A stretch of 41,389 nt of DNA from JAIYDJ01 sp031398695 (GTDB taxonomy: Bacteria > Pseudomonadota > Alphaproteobacteria > Rhodobacterales > Rhodobacteraceae), in contig JANNNU010000163.1 of the NCBI GenBank assembly GCA_031398695.1, positions 1 to 41,389 of the forward strand, written 5' to 3'. The notes below the pieces were generated by a model that worked only from the letters and a program-made list of their open reading frames with translations, was not told the DNA's origin and made no database searches. Numbering within the stretch: the stretch's first letter is position 1; every line of letters begins with the position of its first letter. Of this stretch, positions 1 to 8,144 are shown in pieces. A program made the position numbers and the translations under genes.

Positions 1-17
1 CATCAGAGGTTTTGGTG

Positions 18-1076
18 ATGACCCGGCTTTCCATCATCGTGGTCGAACGGGACCGTGACCGTGCGCTGAAGATCGTCGATGGTCTGATGGCATCAGGCGA
101 TCACAACGTCGTCGTGATCGCCGAGGAAACCGGGCTTGCCCGCCGGATTGCCGATCAGAAACCGGATATCGTGCTGATCGACGTCGCGGACCCGTCGCAC
201 GACGTTCTGGAGGATCTGGCCCTGGCGTCGGGGCCGATGGAGCGTCCGGTGGCGATGTTCGTCGACCGCTCGGACGAACGCCACTCAGCGCGCGATGGGC
301 GCATTAGCCTTGCCGGCGCAGGCCCCGGTGCGGCCGATCTGCTGACGGTGCGTGCCCTGCGCTGTCTGCAACAGGCGGACATCGTGTTCTTCGACCGGCT
401 CGTTGAGCCCGAGGTGCTTGCGCTGGCACAGCCGCAGGCGCGGCGTGTCTTCGTCGGCAAGGAGGTGGGCGCGCACAGCTGGCCGCAAGAGCGCATCGAT
501 GCGGCCATCGTTGCCGCCGTGTTGCAGGGCCTGCATGTCGTGCGGTTGAAGTCGGGCGATCCGTCGATCTTTGGACGCGCCGCAGAAGAGATCGCCGCGG
601 CGCATGCGCATGGCATCGACATCGAGGTCATACCCGGCATCACCTCCGCGTCCGCCGCTGCCGCCAGCCTGTGCCAGCCTCTGACAGAACGCGGGGTCAC
701 GGATCGCGTGGTGTTGGCCACCGCCACCTGCCGTCCGGGCGAGGCGATGTCGGACCTGCGTGACCTGGCGCGGCCCTGCACGACCCTGGTGTTCTACATG
801 GCAATGCAGCAACTGGACCGGCTGAGCCGGAGCCTGGTGGCGGCCGGGGTCGCCCCCGACCACGCGGTGACGATCGCGGCGAACGTGTCGCGCGCGACGG
901 GGCGTAGTCTGGACACCACGCTGGCCCGCATGGCAGACGACAGCGCGGCAGCGGGCATCCTCAATCCCGCGCTGGTGATCCTGCACCTGCGCAAGCCGGG
1001 AGACCCCGTGGCGTTCCATGGGGTGGCGGGCGGCGCAAATCTGGGGGCGTTTGTGGGAGTCGTCTGGCCGGTCTGA
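18..1076 (+). CDS. cobA: NasT receiver fragment fused to uroporphyrinogen-III C-methyltransferase
   Basis: The C-terminal ~258 residues are a complete SUMT/CobA, which methylates uroporphyrinogen III to precorrin-2 for siroheme and cobalamin. Visible motifs are GAGPGAADLLTVRAL near the domain start, RLKSGDPSIFGRAAEE and PGITSASAAAA. The first ~88 residues instead match a NasT-type nitrate regulator: the receiver strand PDIVLID with a candidate phospho-Asp, then ASGPMERPVAMFVDRSD. The receiver is cut off there, its last strands and the RNA-binding ANTAR domain are missing, and CobA begins within about ten residues (join near 275-300). I chose ATG 18, eight bases after AGAGG; TTG 12 and GTG 15 are also in frame. 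Known clusters of this family place nasT and cobA around nitrite and nitrate reductase genes, so I infer an in-frame deletion that put cobA under the nasT start. Confidence 0.85.
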   Translation: MTRLSIIVVERDRDRALKIVDGLMASGDHNVVVIAEETGLARRIADQKPDIVLIDVADPSHDVLEDLALASGPMERPVAMFVDRSDERHSARDGRISLAGAGPGAADLLTVRALRCLQQADIVFFDRLVEPEVLALAQPQARRVFVGKEVGAHSWPQERIDAAIVAAVLQGLHVVRLKSGDPSIFGRAAEEIAAAHAHGIDIEVIPGITSASAAAASLCQPLTERGVTDRVVLATATCRPGEAMSDLRDLARPCTTLVFYMAMQQLDRLSRSLVAAGVAPDHAVTIAANVSRATGRSLDTTLARMADDSAAAGILNPALVILHLRKPGDPVAFHGVAGGANLGAFVGVVWPV

Positions 1077-1228
1077 CGCAAGCGCAGGCCCGCGCTGCGG
1101 TCGGATCACGGCGCCCTGCCAACGCGGGCAATAACCCGCTGGTTGACGCCGTGTCGATCCGGATCACCCTTGACCCTGCGACATCTCGGCGCATGTCTTG
1201 GCCCAAAGCACCCCTCAGGAGGCCAGGC

Positions 1229-1687
1229 ATGACCAAGCTGATCGTGAACGGAAAAGAGGTCACATTCGACGGTGACCCCGACACCCCGCTGCTGTGGGTC
1301 CTGCGCGACGATTTGCGCCTGACCGGAACTAAATTCGGCTGCGGCATCGCGCAATGCGGTGCCTGCACGGTAATGCTGGACGGGATGCCGCGCCGGTCCT
1401 GCGTCACGCCGATCTCGACCGTCGAGGGCAGCGAAGTGACGACCATCGAAGGCATGCAGGGCCCGGAGGTCCAGGCCGTGCAGGCCGCGTGGGCGGGTAT
1501 CGACGTGCCGCAATGCGGGTGGTGCCAGTCCGGGCAGGTGATGTCGGCGGCCGCCCTGCTGCAGGTGATCTCGAGCCCGACCGACGAGGATATCGACAAC
1601 GCCATGGCGGGCAACGTGTGCCGTTGCGCCACGTACGTGCGTATCCGCGAAGCGATCCACACCGCTGCCAAAACGCTGGAGGGATGA
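1229..1687 (+). CDS. iorA: Isoquinoline 1-oxidoreductase-type 2Fe-2S subunit
   Basis: Small electron-transfer subunit of a xanthine-dehydrogenase-family molybdenum hydroxylase, 152 residues, the usual length. The N-terminal plant-type 2Fe-2S site is C38-C43-C46-C58 (KFGCGIAQCGACTV), and the C-terminal helical 2Fe-2S site is C96-C99-C131-C133 (QCGWCQSG and GNVCRCATY). Start ATG 1229 follows a strong AGGAGG at 1217-1222; an upstream in-frame start at 1151 lacks such a site. It is three bases from the large-subunit gene and forms one operon with it and a cytochrome. It passes electrons from the molybdenum cofactor towards the cytochrome. The substrate cannot be read from sequence; N-heterocycles or aldehydes are known for the family. 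Confidence 0.9.
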   Translation: MTKLIVNGKEVTFDGDPDTPLLWVLRDDLRLTGTKFGCGIAQCGACTVMLDGMPRRSCVTPISTVEGSEVTTIEGMQGPEVQAVQAAWAGIDVPQCGWCQSGQVMSAAALLQVISSPTDEDIDNAMAGNVCRCATYVRIREAIHTAAKTLEG

Positions 1688-1690
1688 GCC

Positions 1691-3868
1691 ATGACTGATC
1701 ATGACACTCGCATGCCGACTGGGCTTGCCAACCCGACGCGCCGCGGCTTTCTGGCGGGCGGGGCCGGACTGACGCTGGCGCTGATGCTGCCGCTGAGCGG
1801 CGGGCGCGGGGCGGCCGTCGCGCAGGCGCAGGCACCGTTCGCGCCGAACGCCTTCATCCGCATCGCGGCCGATGACACCGTGACCGTGCTGATCAAGCAC
1901 ATCGAGATGGGGCAGGGCCCCTACACCGGCCTTGCCACCCTTGTGGCGGAAGAGCTGGACGCGGATTGGTCGCAGATGCGGGCCGAAGGGGCGCCGGGCA
2001 ACGACGCGCTTTACGCCAATCTCGCGTTCGGGGCGCAGGGCACGGGTGGGTCGACCGCAATGGCCAACAGCTATATGCAGATGCGCAAGGCCGGGGCTGC
2101 GGCGCGGGCCATGCTGGTCGCGGCCGCCGCGGTCGAATGGGGCGTGCCGATCGGCGAAATCACCGTCGCCAAAGGCATCGTGTCGCACGCGGCCAGTGGC
2201 AGATCCTCGGGGTTTGGCGCGCTGGCGCAGGGCGCCGCGGCGATGGAGGTTCCCGCCGATCCGCCGGTCAAGGACCCCGCCCAGTTCACGCTGATCGGCA
2301 CCGACCGCCCGCGTCTCGACACCGTGGCCAAATCCAATGGCACGGCGCAGTTCACCATGGACGTCTACCGCGACGGCATGCTGACGGTTCTGATCGCGCA
2401 TCCGCTCAGGTTCGGCGCGGTCGTGGCCAGCTACGACGACAGCGCGGCGCTGGCCGTGCCGGGCGTCGAGATGGTGCGGCAGATCCCCAGCGGCATCGCC
2501 GTCTATGCCACCGGCACCTACGCCGCGATGAAGGGCCGCGAGGCGTTGGTCGTGCAGTGGGACGACAGCGCCGCCGAGCTGCGCAGTTCGGCAGAGCTTT
2601 ATGACATGCTGTCGTCCGAAGCAAAGACCGGGGGGCGGGTTGTGCAGGAAAGCGGTGATCTGGCCGCGCTCGACGGGGCCGCGACGCTGCACGAGGCCAA
2701 GTTCCGCTTCCCCTATCTGGCGCACGCCCCGATGGAGCCGCTGGATGCGGTGATCGAGGTCAAGGCGGGCAAGGCCGAGATGTGGTTCGGCAGCCAGTTT
2801 CCGTCGTTCGACAAACCCGCCGCGGCGGCGGCGTTGGGCTTTGCGCCCGAGGATGTCGCGATCAACGTGCTGCTGGCGGGCGGGTCGTTCGGTCGCCGGG
2901 CCCAAGGCTCGGCGCATCTGGCGGCAGAGGCCGGGGCGGTGGCCAAGGCCGCCGGGCGCGACGGCTGTTTCAAGGTCGTGTGGACGCGGGAAGACGATCT
3001 GCGCGGCGGCTATTACCGGCCGGTCACGGTACACCGTATGCGCGCAGGGTTGGATGCGGCCGGGGCGCTGATCGGGTGGGACAATACCGTAGCCAACCAG
3101 TCGATCATGGCGGGCACCCCGATGGAAGCCATGATGCAGAACGGGCTGGACCCGACGTCGTACGAAGGCGCCAACGATCTGCCCTACAACGTCGGCGCGC
3201 ACCGGCTTGGCTGGGCACAGGTTCAAAGTCCTGTGTCGGTCCTGTGGTGGCGGTCGGTCGGACACACGCACACCGCCTTTGCGGTCGAGGTTTTTCTGGA
3301 CGAGCTGCTGGAAAAGGCCGGAAAGGACCCGGTGCAGGGCCGGCTCGATCTGTTGAAGCCCGAAGCGGTGCGAGAGCGAGGCGTGATCGAGGCTGTGGCG
3401 AAGCTGGCAAACTGGAGGGGCCGCACCGCGGATGGCAAGGGATACGGCTTCGCCTTTGCCAAAAGCTTTGGCACCTATGTCGCGGAAGTCGTCGAAGTGG
3501 AGGACCGGGGCGGATTTCCGCATGTCACGCGCGTCTGGTGCGCCGTCGATTGCGGCATTGCGGTGAACCCCAACATCATCCGGGCGCAGATGGAGGGTGG
3601 CATCGGCTATGCGCTGGGGACCGCGCTCTTCAGCGAGATCACGCTGGAGCCGGGCGGCACCGTGGCGCAGGGCAACTTCGACAGCTACCGGATGCTTCGG
3701 ATCAACGAGATGCCGGCGGTCGAGGTCGAGATCATCGCAAGTGCGGCCGATCCGACCGGTGTGGGCGAACCCGGGGTTCCGGCGCTGGCACCGGCGCTGG
3801 CCAACGCCTGGCGCGGGTTGACCGGCACCGCGACCTATCAACTGCCCTTCGCGGCCCCGCTGTCGTGA
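1691..3868 (+). CDS. iorB: Isoquinoline 1-oxidoreductase-type molybdenum subunit, Tat-exported
   Basis: Catalytic molybdopterin subunit of 725 residues. A twin-arginine signal is visible at residues 15-30 (PTRRGFLAGGAGL followed by a hydrophobic stretch), so the folded holoenzyme should be exported to the periplasm. The C-terminal GVGEPGVPALAPAL carries the Glu (about E693) that acts as active-site base in this family. Glycine-rich Moco-binding loops such as AFGAQGTGGS and LLAGGSFGRRAQG are present. Length fits the IorB/aldehyde-dehydrogenase group rather than the longer xanthine dehydrogenases. The start is placed just downstream of the small-subunit stop. Substrate unknown; a Tat-exported hydroxylase with a c-type cytochrome partner typically oxidises aldehydes or N-heterocycles and feeds the respiratory chain. 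Confidence 0.88.
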   Translation: MTDHDTRMPTGLANPTRRGFLAGGAGLTLALMLPLSGGRGAAVAQAQAPFAPNAFIRIAADDTVTVLIKHIEMGQGPYTGLATLVAEELDADWSQMRAEGAPGNDALYANLAFGAQGTGGSTAMANSYMQMRKAGAAARAMLVAAAAVEWGVPIGEITVAKGIVSHAASGRSSGFGALAQGAAAMEVPADPPVKDPAQFTLIGTDRPRLDTVAKSNGTAQFTMDVYRDGMLTVLIAHPLRFGAVVASYDDSAALAVPGVEMVRQIPSGIAVYATGTYAAMKGREALVVQWDDSAAELRSSAELYDMLSSEAKTGGRVVQESGDLAALDGAATLHEAKFRFPYLAHAPMEPLDAVIEVKAGKAEMWFGSQFPSFDKPAAAAALGFAPEDVAINVLLAGGSFGRRAQGSAHLAAEAGAVAKAAGRDGCFKVVWTREDDLRGGYYRPVTVHRMRAGLDAAGALIGWDNTVANQSIMAGTPMEAMMQNGLDPTSYEGANDLPYNVGAHRLGWAQVQSPVSVLWWRSVGHTHTAFAVEVFLDELLEKAGKDPVQGRLDLLKPEAVRERGVIEAVAKLANWRGRTADGKGYGFAFAKSFGTYVAEVVEVEDRGGFPHVTRVWCAVDCGIAVNPNIIRAQMEGGIGYALGTALFSEITLEPGGTVAQGNFDSYRMLRINEMPAVEVEIIASAADPTGVGEPGVPALAPALANAWRGLTGTATYQLPFAAPLS

Positions 3869-3879
3869 AAGGACACAAG

Positions 3880-4476
3880 ATGAGATCCACCGTTCGTGTC
3901 GCCTTGGCACTGGTGTGCCTGGGCTTTCCCGCAGCCGCACAGGAGACGCTGCAGCCGCTGTCCGCCTTTGAGGGCATCGCAAATGACGCCGCGCGGTCCG
4001 TGGCCTTGTTCGAGGAGATGGGCAAGGTTCTGACCCATCCGCGCTGCCTGAACTGCCATCCGGTCGACGGGGGGCCGACGCAAGGCGACGCCATGCTGCC
4101 GCACCAGCCGCCCGTCGTGCGCGGCGAGGCCGATTTCGGCGCGGTCGGGATGAACTGCTCGACCTGCCACGGCAGCGAGAACGTGGCGTTTGCCACGGGC
4201 GGTGGCAGCATTCCGGGGCACGAGCCTTGGGCGTTGGCGCCGGTTTCGATGGGGTGGCAGGGTGTCAGTCTGGCCGACATCTGCGTGCAGTTGAAGGATC
4301 CCGCACGCAATGGCGGCAAGGATCTGGAGGCATTGCACGAACACAACGCCGAGGACGGTCTGGTCGGTTGGGGATGGGAGCCCGGCGAGGGCCGCACACC
4401 CGCGCCCGGCTCGCAAGAGGAGTTCGGCGCCTTGACCCGCGCGTGGATCGACACCGGGGCGGCCTGCCCCGAGTGA
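3880..4476 (+). CDS. Periplasmic di-heme c-type cytochrome, likely partner of IorAB
   Basis: A 198-residue exported protein with signal peptide (cleavage expected after the AAA at residues 18-20) and two CXXCH heme-c sites, CLNCH at 56-60 and CSTCH at 93-97. Start ATG 3880 lies 11 bases after the iorB stop with AAAGGA upstream, so it is the third gene of the iorAB operon. Related small cytochromes next to such dehydrogenases are often annotated as an isoquinoline 1-oxidoreductase subunit. The inferred role is to accept electrons from the 2Fe-2S subunit and hand them to the respiratory chain. The remainder of the protein holds many His, Trp and Met residues that could serve as distal heme ligands, but I cannot assign them. 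Confidence 0.82.
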   Translation: MRSTVRVALALVCLGFPAAAQETLQPLSAFEGIANDAARSVALFEEMGKVLTHPRCLNCHPVDGGPTQGDAMLPHQPPVVRGEADFGAVGMNCSTCHGSENVAFATGGGSIPGHEPWALAPVSMGWQGVSLADICVQLKDPARNGGKDLEALHEHNAEDGLVGWGWEPGEGRTPAPGSQEEFGALTRAWIDTGAACPE

Positions 4477-4537
4477 CGTGCGGCGCTGTCCGCCGCGATG
4501 GGCGGGCAGCGCGCCGCGCCGCACCACGCGGATCGGC

Positions 4538-7500
4538 CTAAAGCGGGATGCGGGGTGACTGGAACGTGCCGGTCGGACCGGTAAAAGGCAAGCGGTCTGC
4601 CACGAACGGCAGCAGGCGGACGGTGATATGCAAAGCCTCGGCCTCGGGTGTCGTTTCGACCAGAAACGCACTGTCTGCGATCTGCACGTTGCGCGGCCCG
4701 TCCGGCGTTTCAAACACGATCTGACCCAGGCCGTCCCTGGCGATCACCGTTTCGGCGGCGCGTTCCAGCGTCGGCTGCATGGCGTCCAGAAGGGCCGTCA
4801 CCGCGGCCAGGTCGAGGCGATCCACCAGATCCTCGGCGGTGCCCTGCCCGACGACCGCTTGCGCGCCGGCCGGATGAACGATCACGGATGCGGGCGACGC
4901 GTCGTAGCGCAGGTGCAGCATCGCGCCGGCGACGGCCAGCAAGCTGAACCCAACCGCCCTTGACGGCGGCGGCGCACCCAGCGCGAGATGCGCCTGTGTC
5001 TCGGCGGCGATCCGGAACTCGATCGACGCCGGCGCGTGAACGAACACCGACTCGAAACACACGCGGATGTCGGCAAATCCGGCGTGCAGGCAGGGTCGGG
5101 TGGGGTCGCTGGCAAAGGTGCGCGGACTGACCAGGATGCGCGGGCTGGCCGCGCAGAACACGTGCACCCGTTGCCCGCCTGCGGCGAAGGCGGCAAACCG
5201 GGCGTCGGCGGCGGCCAGTGCGGCAAAGGCGTTTCGCGTGTCGGCCGCCGACAGATCGCGTGCAAGGCGCCCGGTGAGCCAGCGCGCATGCGCGACGCCG
5301 TTCAGCATGTTTTGCGATACGGTGTGACCCAGCAGCACGCCGCGACGCACCTGATCGGCCGCCTCGGTCGCCGCCACCCGCCGGTCGAGCCTTGGGGCCG
5401 GGACCGCAGACACCTGCGTGGCGAACGGGCGCAGGGCGGGGAACGGAAACTCCATGCCTGCCAGTGCCCCCGCCGTCAGCGTGATGTCGTCACGACCTTC
5501 GACGCTCGCCTGCTCCAAGCGGGTCACGATACCCGGCACCGACCCTGTCAGGATCCCGTCCGGCGTCCCGTCCGAGATCGGAGCACCGTCAAGAAGTGCG
5601 GCCACCGTCACATCCGTGCGCCCGGACAGCGGCGTGCGCACCAGCGGCACTTCGGCCAGTGCGGCGCCAAGGGTGTCGCTGACGATCCTGCGAAAGGCCT
5701 TGCGCACTTCGGTGTCGCAGAACACGATCAGCATCTCGACGAGGCGATCAAAGATCTGGTGCATGCCGGACGGAATCTCGGAAGCCAGTGCGATCGTCAC
5801 CGTGCCTGCCGTGGTGGTGGCCGACGGACGCAAGACCAGCGCGCTGCCATCGGCATTCGCGCCAAGCCGCAAGCGCGAGGTGACGGTCAGGTTCGAGACG
5901 TCGACGCCGATGGTCGTCTCGTCCCACACCAGATAGACCACCGCCGCGAGCAGCAGCGCACCGCCCGCGATCGCCGCCAGCGCCAAGGTGCCCAGCGACA
6001 TCAATCCAAGCCCCAGCAGAACCAGACCGAAAGGCCCCAGGCCCAGCAGGGTTGCGATAACCAACGGCACCGCCGCTGCCACGACCAGCCCGCCCACGAC
6101 CAGCACGCCCGCCGCCGTGATCCAGAAATCCTCGCCCGGTGTGCGCGTCATGCCCACAGTCAGCGCCAGCGCCGACACCGACAGGGACATGGTGATCCCC
6201 GGCGGTCCGCCCGGCGCAAAGTCCCGGACCGACAGGGTGTTCACAAGGGCCTGATTGGCGAAGGTCAGCCGTCCGGTTTCCAGTACGGCGCGGACATCGA
6301 CCAGCTGAAGATCCTCGGAGGGCAATGGTCCGTTGAACGCCACTGCAGGAATGTCGACCGGCAGGACGGCAAGGCGCGCGTTGATGACTTCGGCCACGAC
6401 AATCGCTTTTTCCGTATCGGACAGGCGGTCGAACCGGTCGTTTGGCGCTATCGCGGGGTCGGCAGCCAAGGCCAGCAGGGTGGCCGCGATATCGGCGTTC
6501 AGCGCAATGGGGTCGCCCGCCCCACCAAACGGAATCGGCGGGTTTTCGGCGCACAGCTGCCGCGCCAGGCTGCGCGCGAGCTGGTTCACCACGACCTCGG
6601 CTACAAGGCGCACACTGTCGGTCGCTGGCAGCGCGTCGATCTGATTCAGCCAGTCCACGGCAAAGCGCAACTGTCGCTCGCCATCGACGGTGGCGCCGAC
6701 GGCGCCGAAGCTGCCAAACCGGCTCGTCAGCAGATTGGCCGCCTCTGTCACCGCGTCGAGCAGCGACTGGCGAACGGCCATCGCGCCACTTTCGACGTAT
6801 GCCACGGGGCCGCACGAGGGCAGGATCGGCGTGTCGGACAGCTCGATCTTGGACAATCCTGGAAGGGCTGCCACCATCGACATGCTGCCCTGCGTGCGAT
6901 GGTGGGGTTGCGGTGCCGCCGTTCCCAGCGGCCGTTGGGCCAGAACGGTGCCTTTCGCCTGCCCTTTGCCAGCCTCGCGGCGGTGGCGCAGGTCCTGATA
7001 TCCGTCCGGCAGCGCAAAACGGTCCGGATCGAAACGGACGTTTTGCAACGCCTCGATCGTGTGGACGGCCATTGGCCGTGCCTTCTCGCCAAGACAGCGA
7101 ACTTCGATCACCTCGGGCACGCCAAGCCGGCACAGGGCGTCGAACGGCAGTCCCAGGGCTGCCATATCGCCAAGGCCCGGCAGGACCGCGCGCAGGATCA
7201 TGGCCGTCGCCGCCAGCGGGGTAGCGTCGTCCCGGTCGCGGCACGTCAGATGCAGCGCGATCCCATAGGGACCCGCCGCGCGCAGGACGACCCGCTGGCC
7301 TTCTGTCGCGAGCGTCCAGTCCGCCATCACCTTCCGAATGCCGGCCGGCAGCAGTGGCAGCGCGAGATGTTCGACGCCCAGATGCAAATAGCTGCGCTGT
7401 CGCGCGTCGACGTGAACCGCGCCGAGGACCGGATGGGACAGAGACCATCCGCCTCCTCCGACAGCATCGTCCCCCTTCGCGTCGCCCCCATCCGCCATGC

Positions 7501-7753
7501 GCAGATAATCGCCTGCGGCTTCAACATCGATCGTGCGGTCGAACGCGACCAGGCTTTGCCCCGAAGGCCCCGCCAGCGCCGTGGCAACCGCACCTTGCGC
7601 CTCGCGCAGATCGAATCGCGAGGTCAGGCGAAATGAAAGCCCATCCGGCGGTTCTTTGGGCGCGGCCCAGGCCCGAGACGGTGCCGCACCGAAAATCTTC
7701 TGCAATTCTTTCGCGTTAGGACGCCGAACATCCGAGCCATCGGAAAAGATCAT
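4538..7753 (-). CDS. Large protein of unknown function with central membrane hairpins
   Basis: A 1071-residue protein I do not recognise. Start ATG 7753 has a perfect AGGAGG (7761-7766, read on the minus strand) seven bases away; a longer in-frame start at 7780 has none. No signal peptide is seen. Roughly in the middle are two or three hydrophobic segments (VLVVGGLVVAAAVPLVIATLL, interrupted, then GLVLLGLGLMSLGTLALAAI and GALLLAAVVYLVW), implying a membrane hairpin; the flanks are soluble and rich in beta-like alternation. Near the C-terminus the stretch HTVSQNMLNGVAHARWLTG and the following strand-rich part loosely recall TULIP/BPI lipid-binding repeats; this is a weak inference. It is convergent with the ior operon and has no same-strand partner in view. 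Confidence 0.75.
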   Translation of the reverse strand: MIFSDGSDVRRPNAKELQKIFGAAPSRAWAAPKEPPDGLSFRLTSRFDLREAQGAVATALAGPSGQSLVAFDRTIDVEAAGDYLRMADGGDAKGDDAVGGGGWSLSHPVLGAVHVDARQRSYLHLGVEHLALPLLPAGIRKVMADWTLATEGQRVVLRAAGPYGIALHLTCRDRDDATPLAATAMILRAVLPGLGDMAALGLPFDALCRLGVPEVIEVRCLGEKARPMAVHTIEALQNVRFDPDRFALPDGYQDLRHRREAGKGQAKGTVLAQRPLGTAAPQPHHRTQGSMSMVAALPGLSKIELSDTPILPSCGPVAYVESGAMAVRQSLLDAVTEAANLLTSRFGSFGAVGATVDGERQLRFAVDWLNQIDALPATDSVRLVAEVVVNQLARSLARQLCAENPPIPFGGAGDPIALNADIAATLLALAADPAIAPNDRFDRLSDTEKAIVVAEVINARLAVLPVDIPAVAFNGPLPSEDLQLVDVRAVLETGRLTFANQALVNTLSVRDFAPGGPPGITMSLSVSALALTVGMTRTPGEDFWITAAGVLVVGGLVVAAAVPLVIATLLGLGPFGLVLLGLGLMSLGTLALAAIAGGALLLAAVVYLVWDETTIGVDVSNLTVTSRLRLGANADGSALVLRPSATTTAGTVTIALASEIPSGMHQIFDRLVEMLIVFCDTEVRKAFRRIVSDTLGAALAEVPLVRTPLSGRTDVTVAALLDGAPISDGTPDGILTGSVPGIVTRLEQASVEGRDDITLTAGALAGMEFPFPALRPFATQVSAVPAPRLDRRVAATEAADQVRRGVLLGHTVSQNMLNGVAHARWLTGRLARDLSAADTRNAFAALAAADARFAAFAAGGQRVHVFCAASPRILVSPRTFASDPTRPCLHAGFADIRVCFESVFVHAPASIEFRIAAETQAHLALGAPPPSRAVGFSLLAVAGAMLHLRYDASPASVIVHPAGAQAVVGQGTAEDLVDRLDLAAVTALLDAMQPTLERAAETVIARDGLGQIVFETPDGPRNVQIADSAFLVETTPEAEALHITVRLLPFVADRLPFTGPTGTFQSPRIPL

Positions 7754-8144
7754 GGAAAATCCTCCTTGCCGAAGTGTCAAAATTGACCGTGGTGCATCAA
7801 ATGGTTGCCTGATCCGACAAACCGATCAAGTGTTTTGCGCTGCCCGCTTACTCGCGTGGGTTGCATCGCAGTGTCAGCGGCGGTCGATAGACGGCCCTAG
7901 GGACGACCATATTCTGCTGCCGGTACCTTGGTGTGGGGCCTGCGTCTGATCTGTCAGGGCACAAAGCTACTGGCGGAGAGACAGCCCGCCCTTACCGGTA
8001 TGCAGTCACCTCGCAATGACTTGCATCTAGCCCCATTCATCGCCTTGTTTATTTGGAAATGTAAGCCGCCTAGCCTGTTTTTCCCTTGCCATCGTTTGCA
8101 TCCAGATACATTGTCTTGGTTGGGTTGGTAGATGGGTAAATGAA
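7754..8144. other. Gap holding the left end of the integrated element
   Basis: No gene is supported between the 1071-residue gene and the integrase. Bases up to 7971 are chromosomal and would originally have lain downstream of tRNA-Ser. The displaced tRNA 3' end (attL core) is at 7972-7984. Bases 7985-8144 belong to the element and must hold the integrase promoter, but I see no clear -35/-10 pair. The part just before the integrase is noticeably AT-richer than the chromosome. Confidence 0.6.
7972..7984. repeat. attL core, displaced tRNA-Ser 3' end
   Basis: GGCGGAGAGACAG, identical to 20652-20664. Read on the minus strand it is the end of the tRNA acceptor/T-arm side followed by discriminator G and a CCA (TCTCTCC-G-CCA). 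A chance 13-mer match this close to an integrase and a tRNA end is very unlikely. Confidence 0.9.

Noticed and set aside
1143..1198. TTGACG and TTGACC as -35 boxes for the ior operon
   Set aside because: No acceptable -10 hexamer lies 16-18 bases downstream of either.
1106..3982. Long open frame of 958 codons on the minus strand, opposite the ior genes
   Set aside because: It is Arg/His/Pro/Gly-rich, has no family signature and mirrors the codon pattern of the well-supported iorAB genes; a typical high-GC shadow.
4988..7636. Plus-strand open frame of 882 codons opposite the 1071-residue gene
   Set aside because: Gln/Arg/His-rich composition without motifs; the minus-strand gene has a perfect ribosome binding site and protein-like composition.
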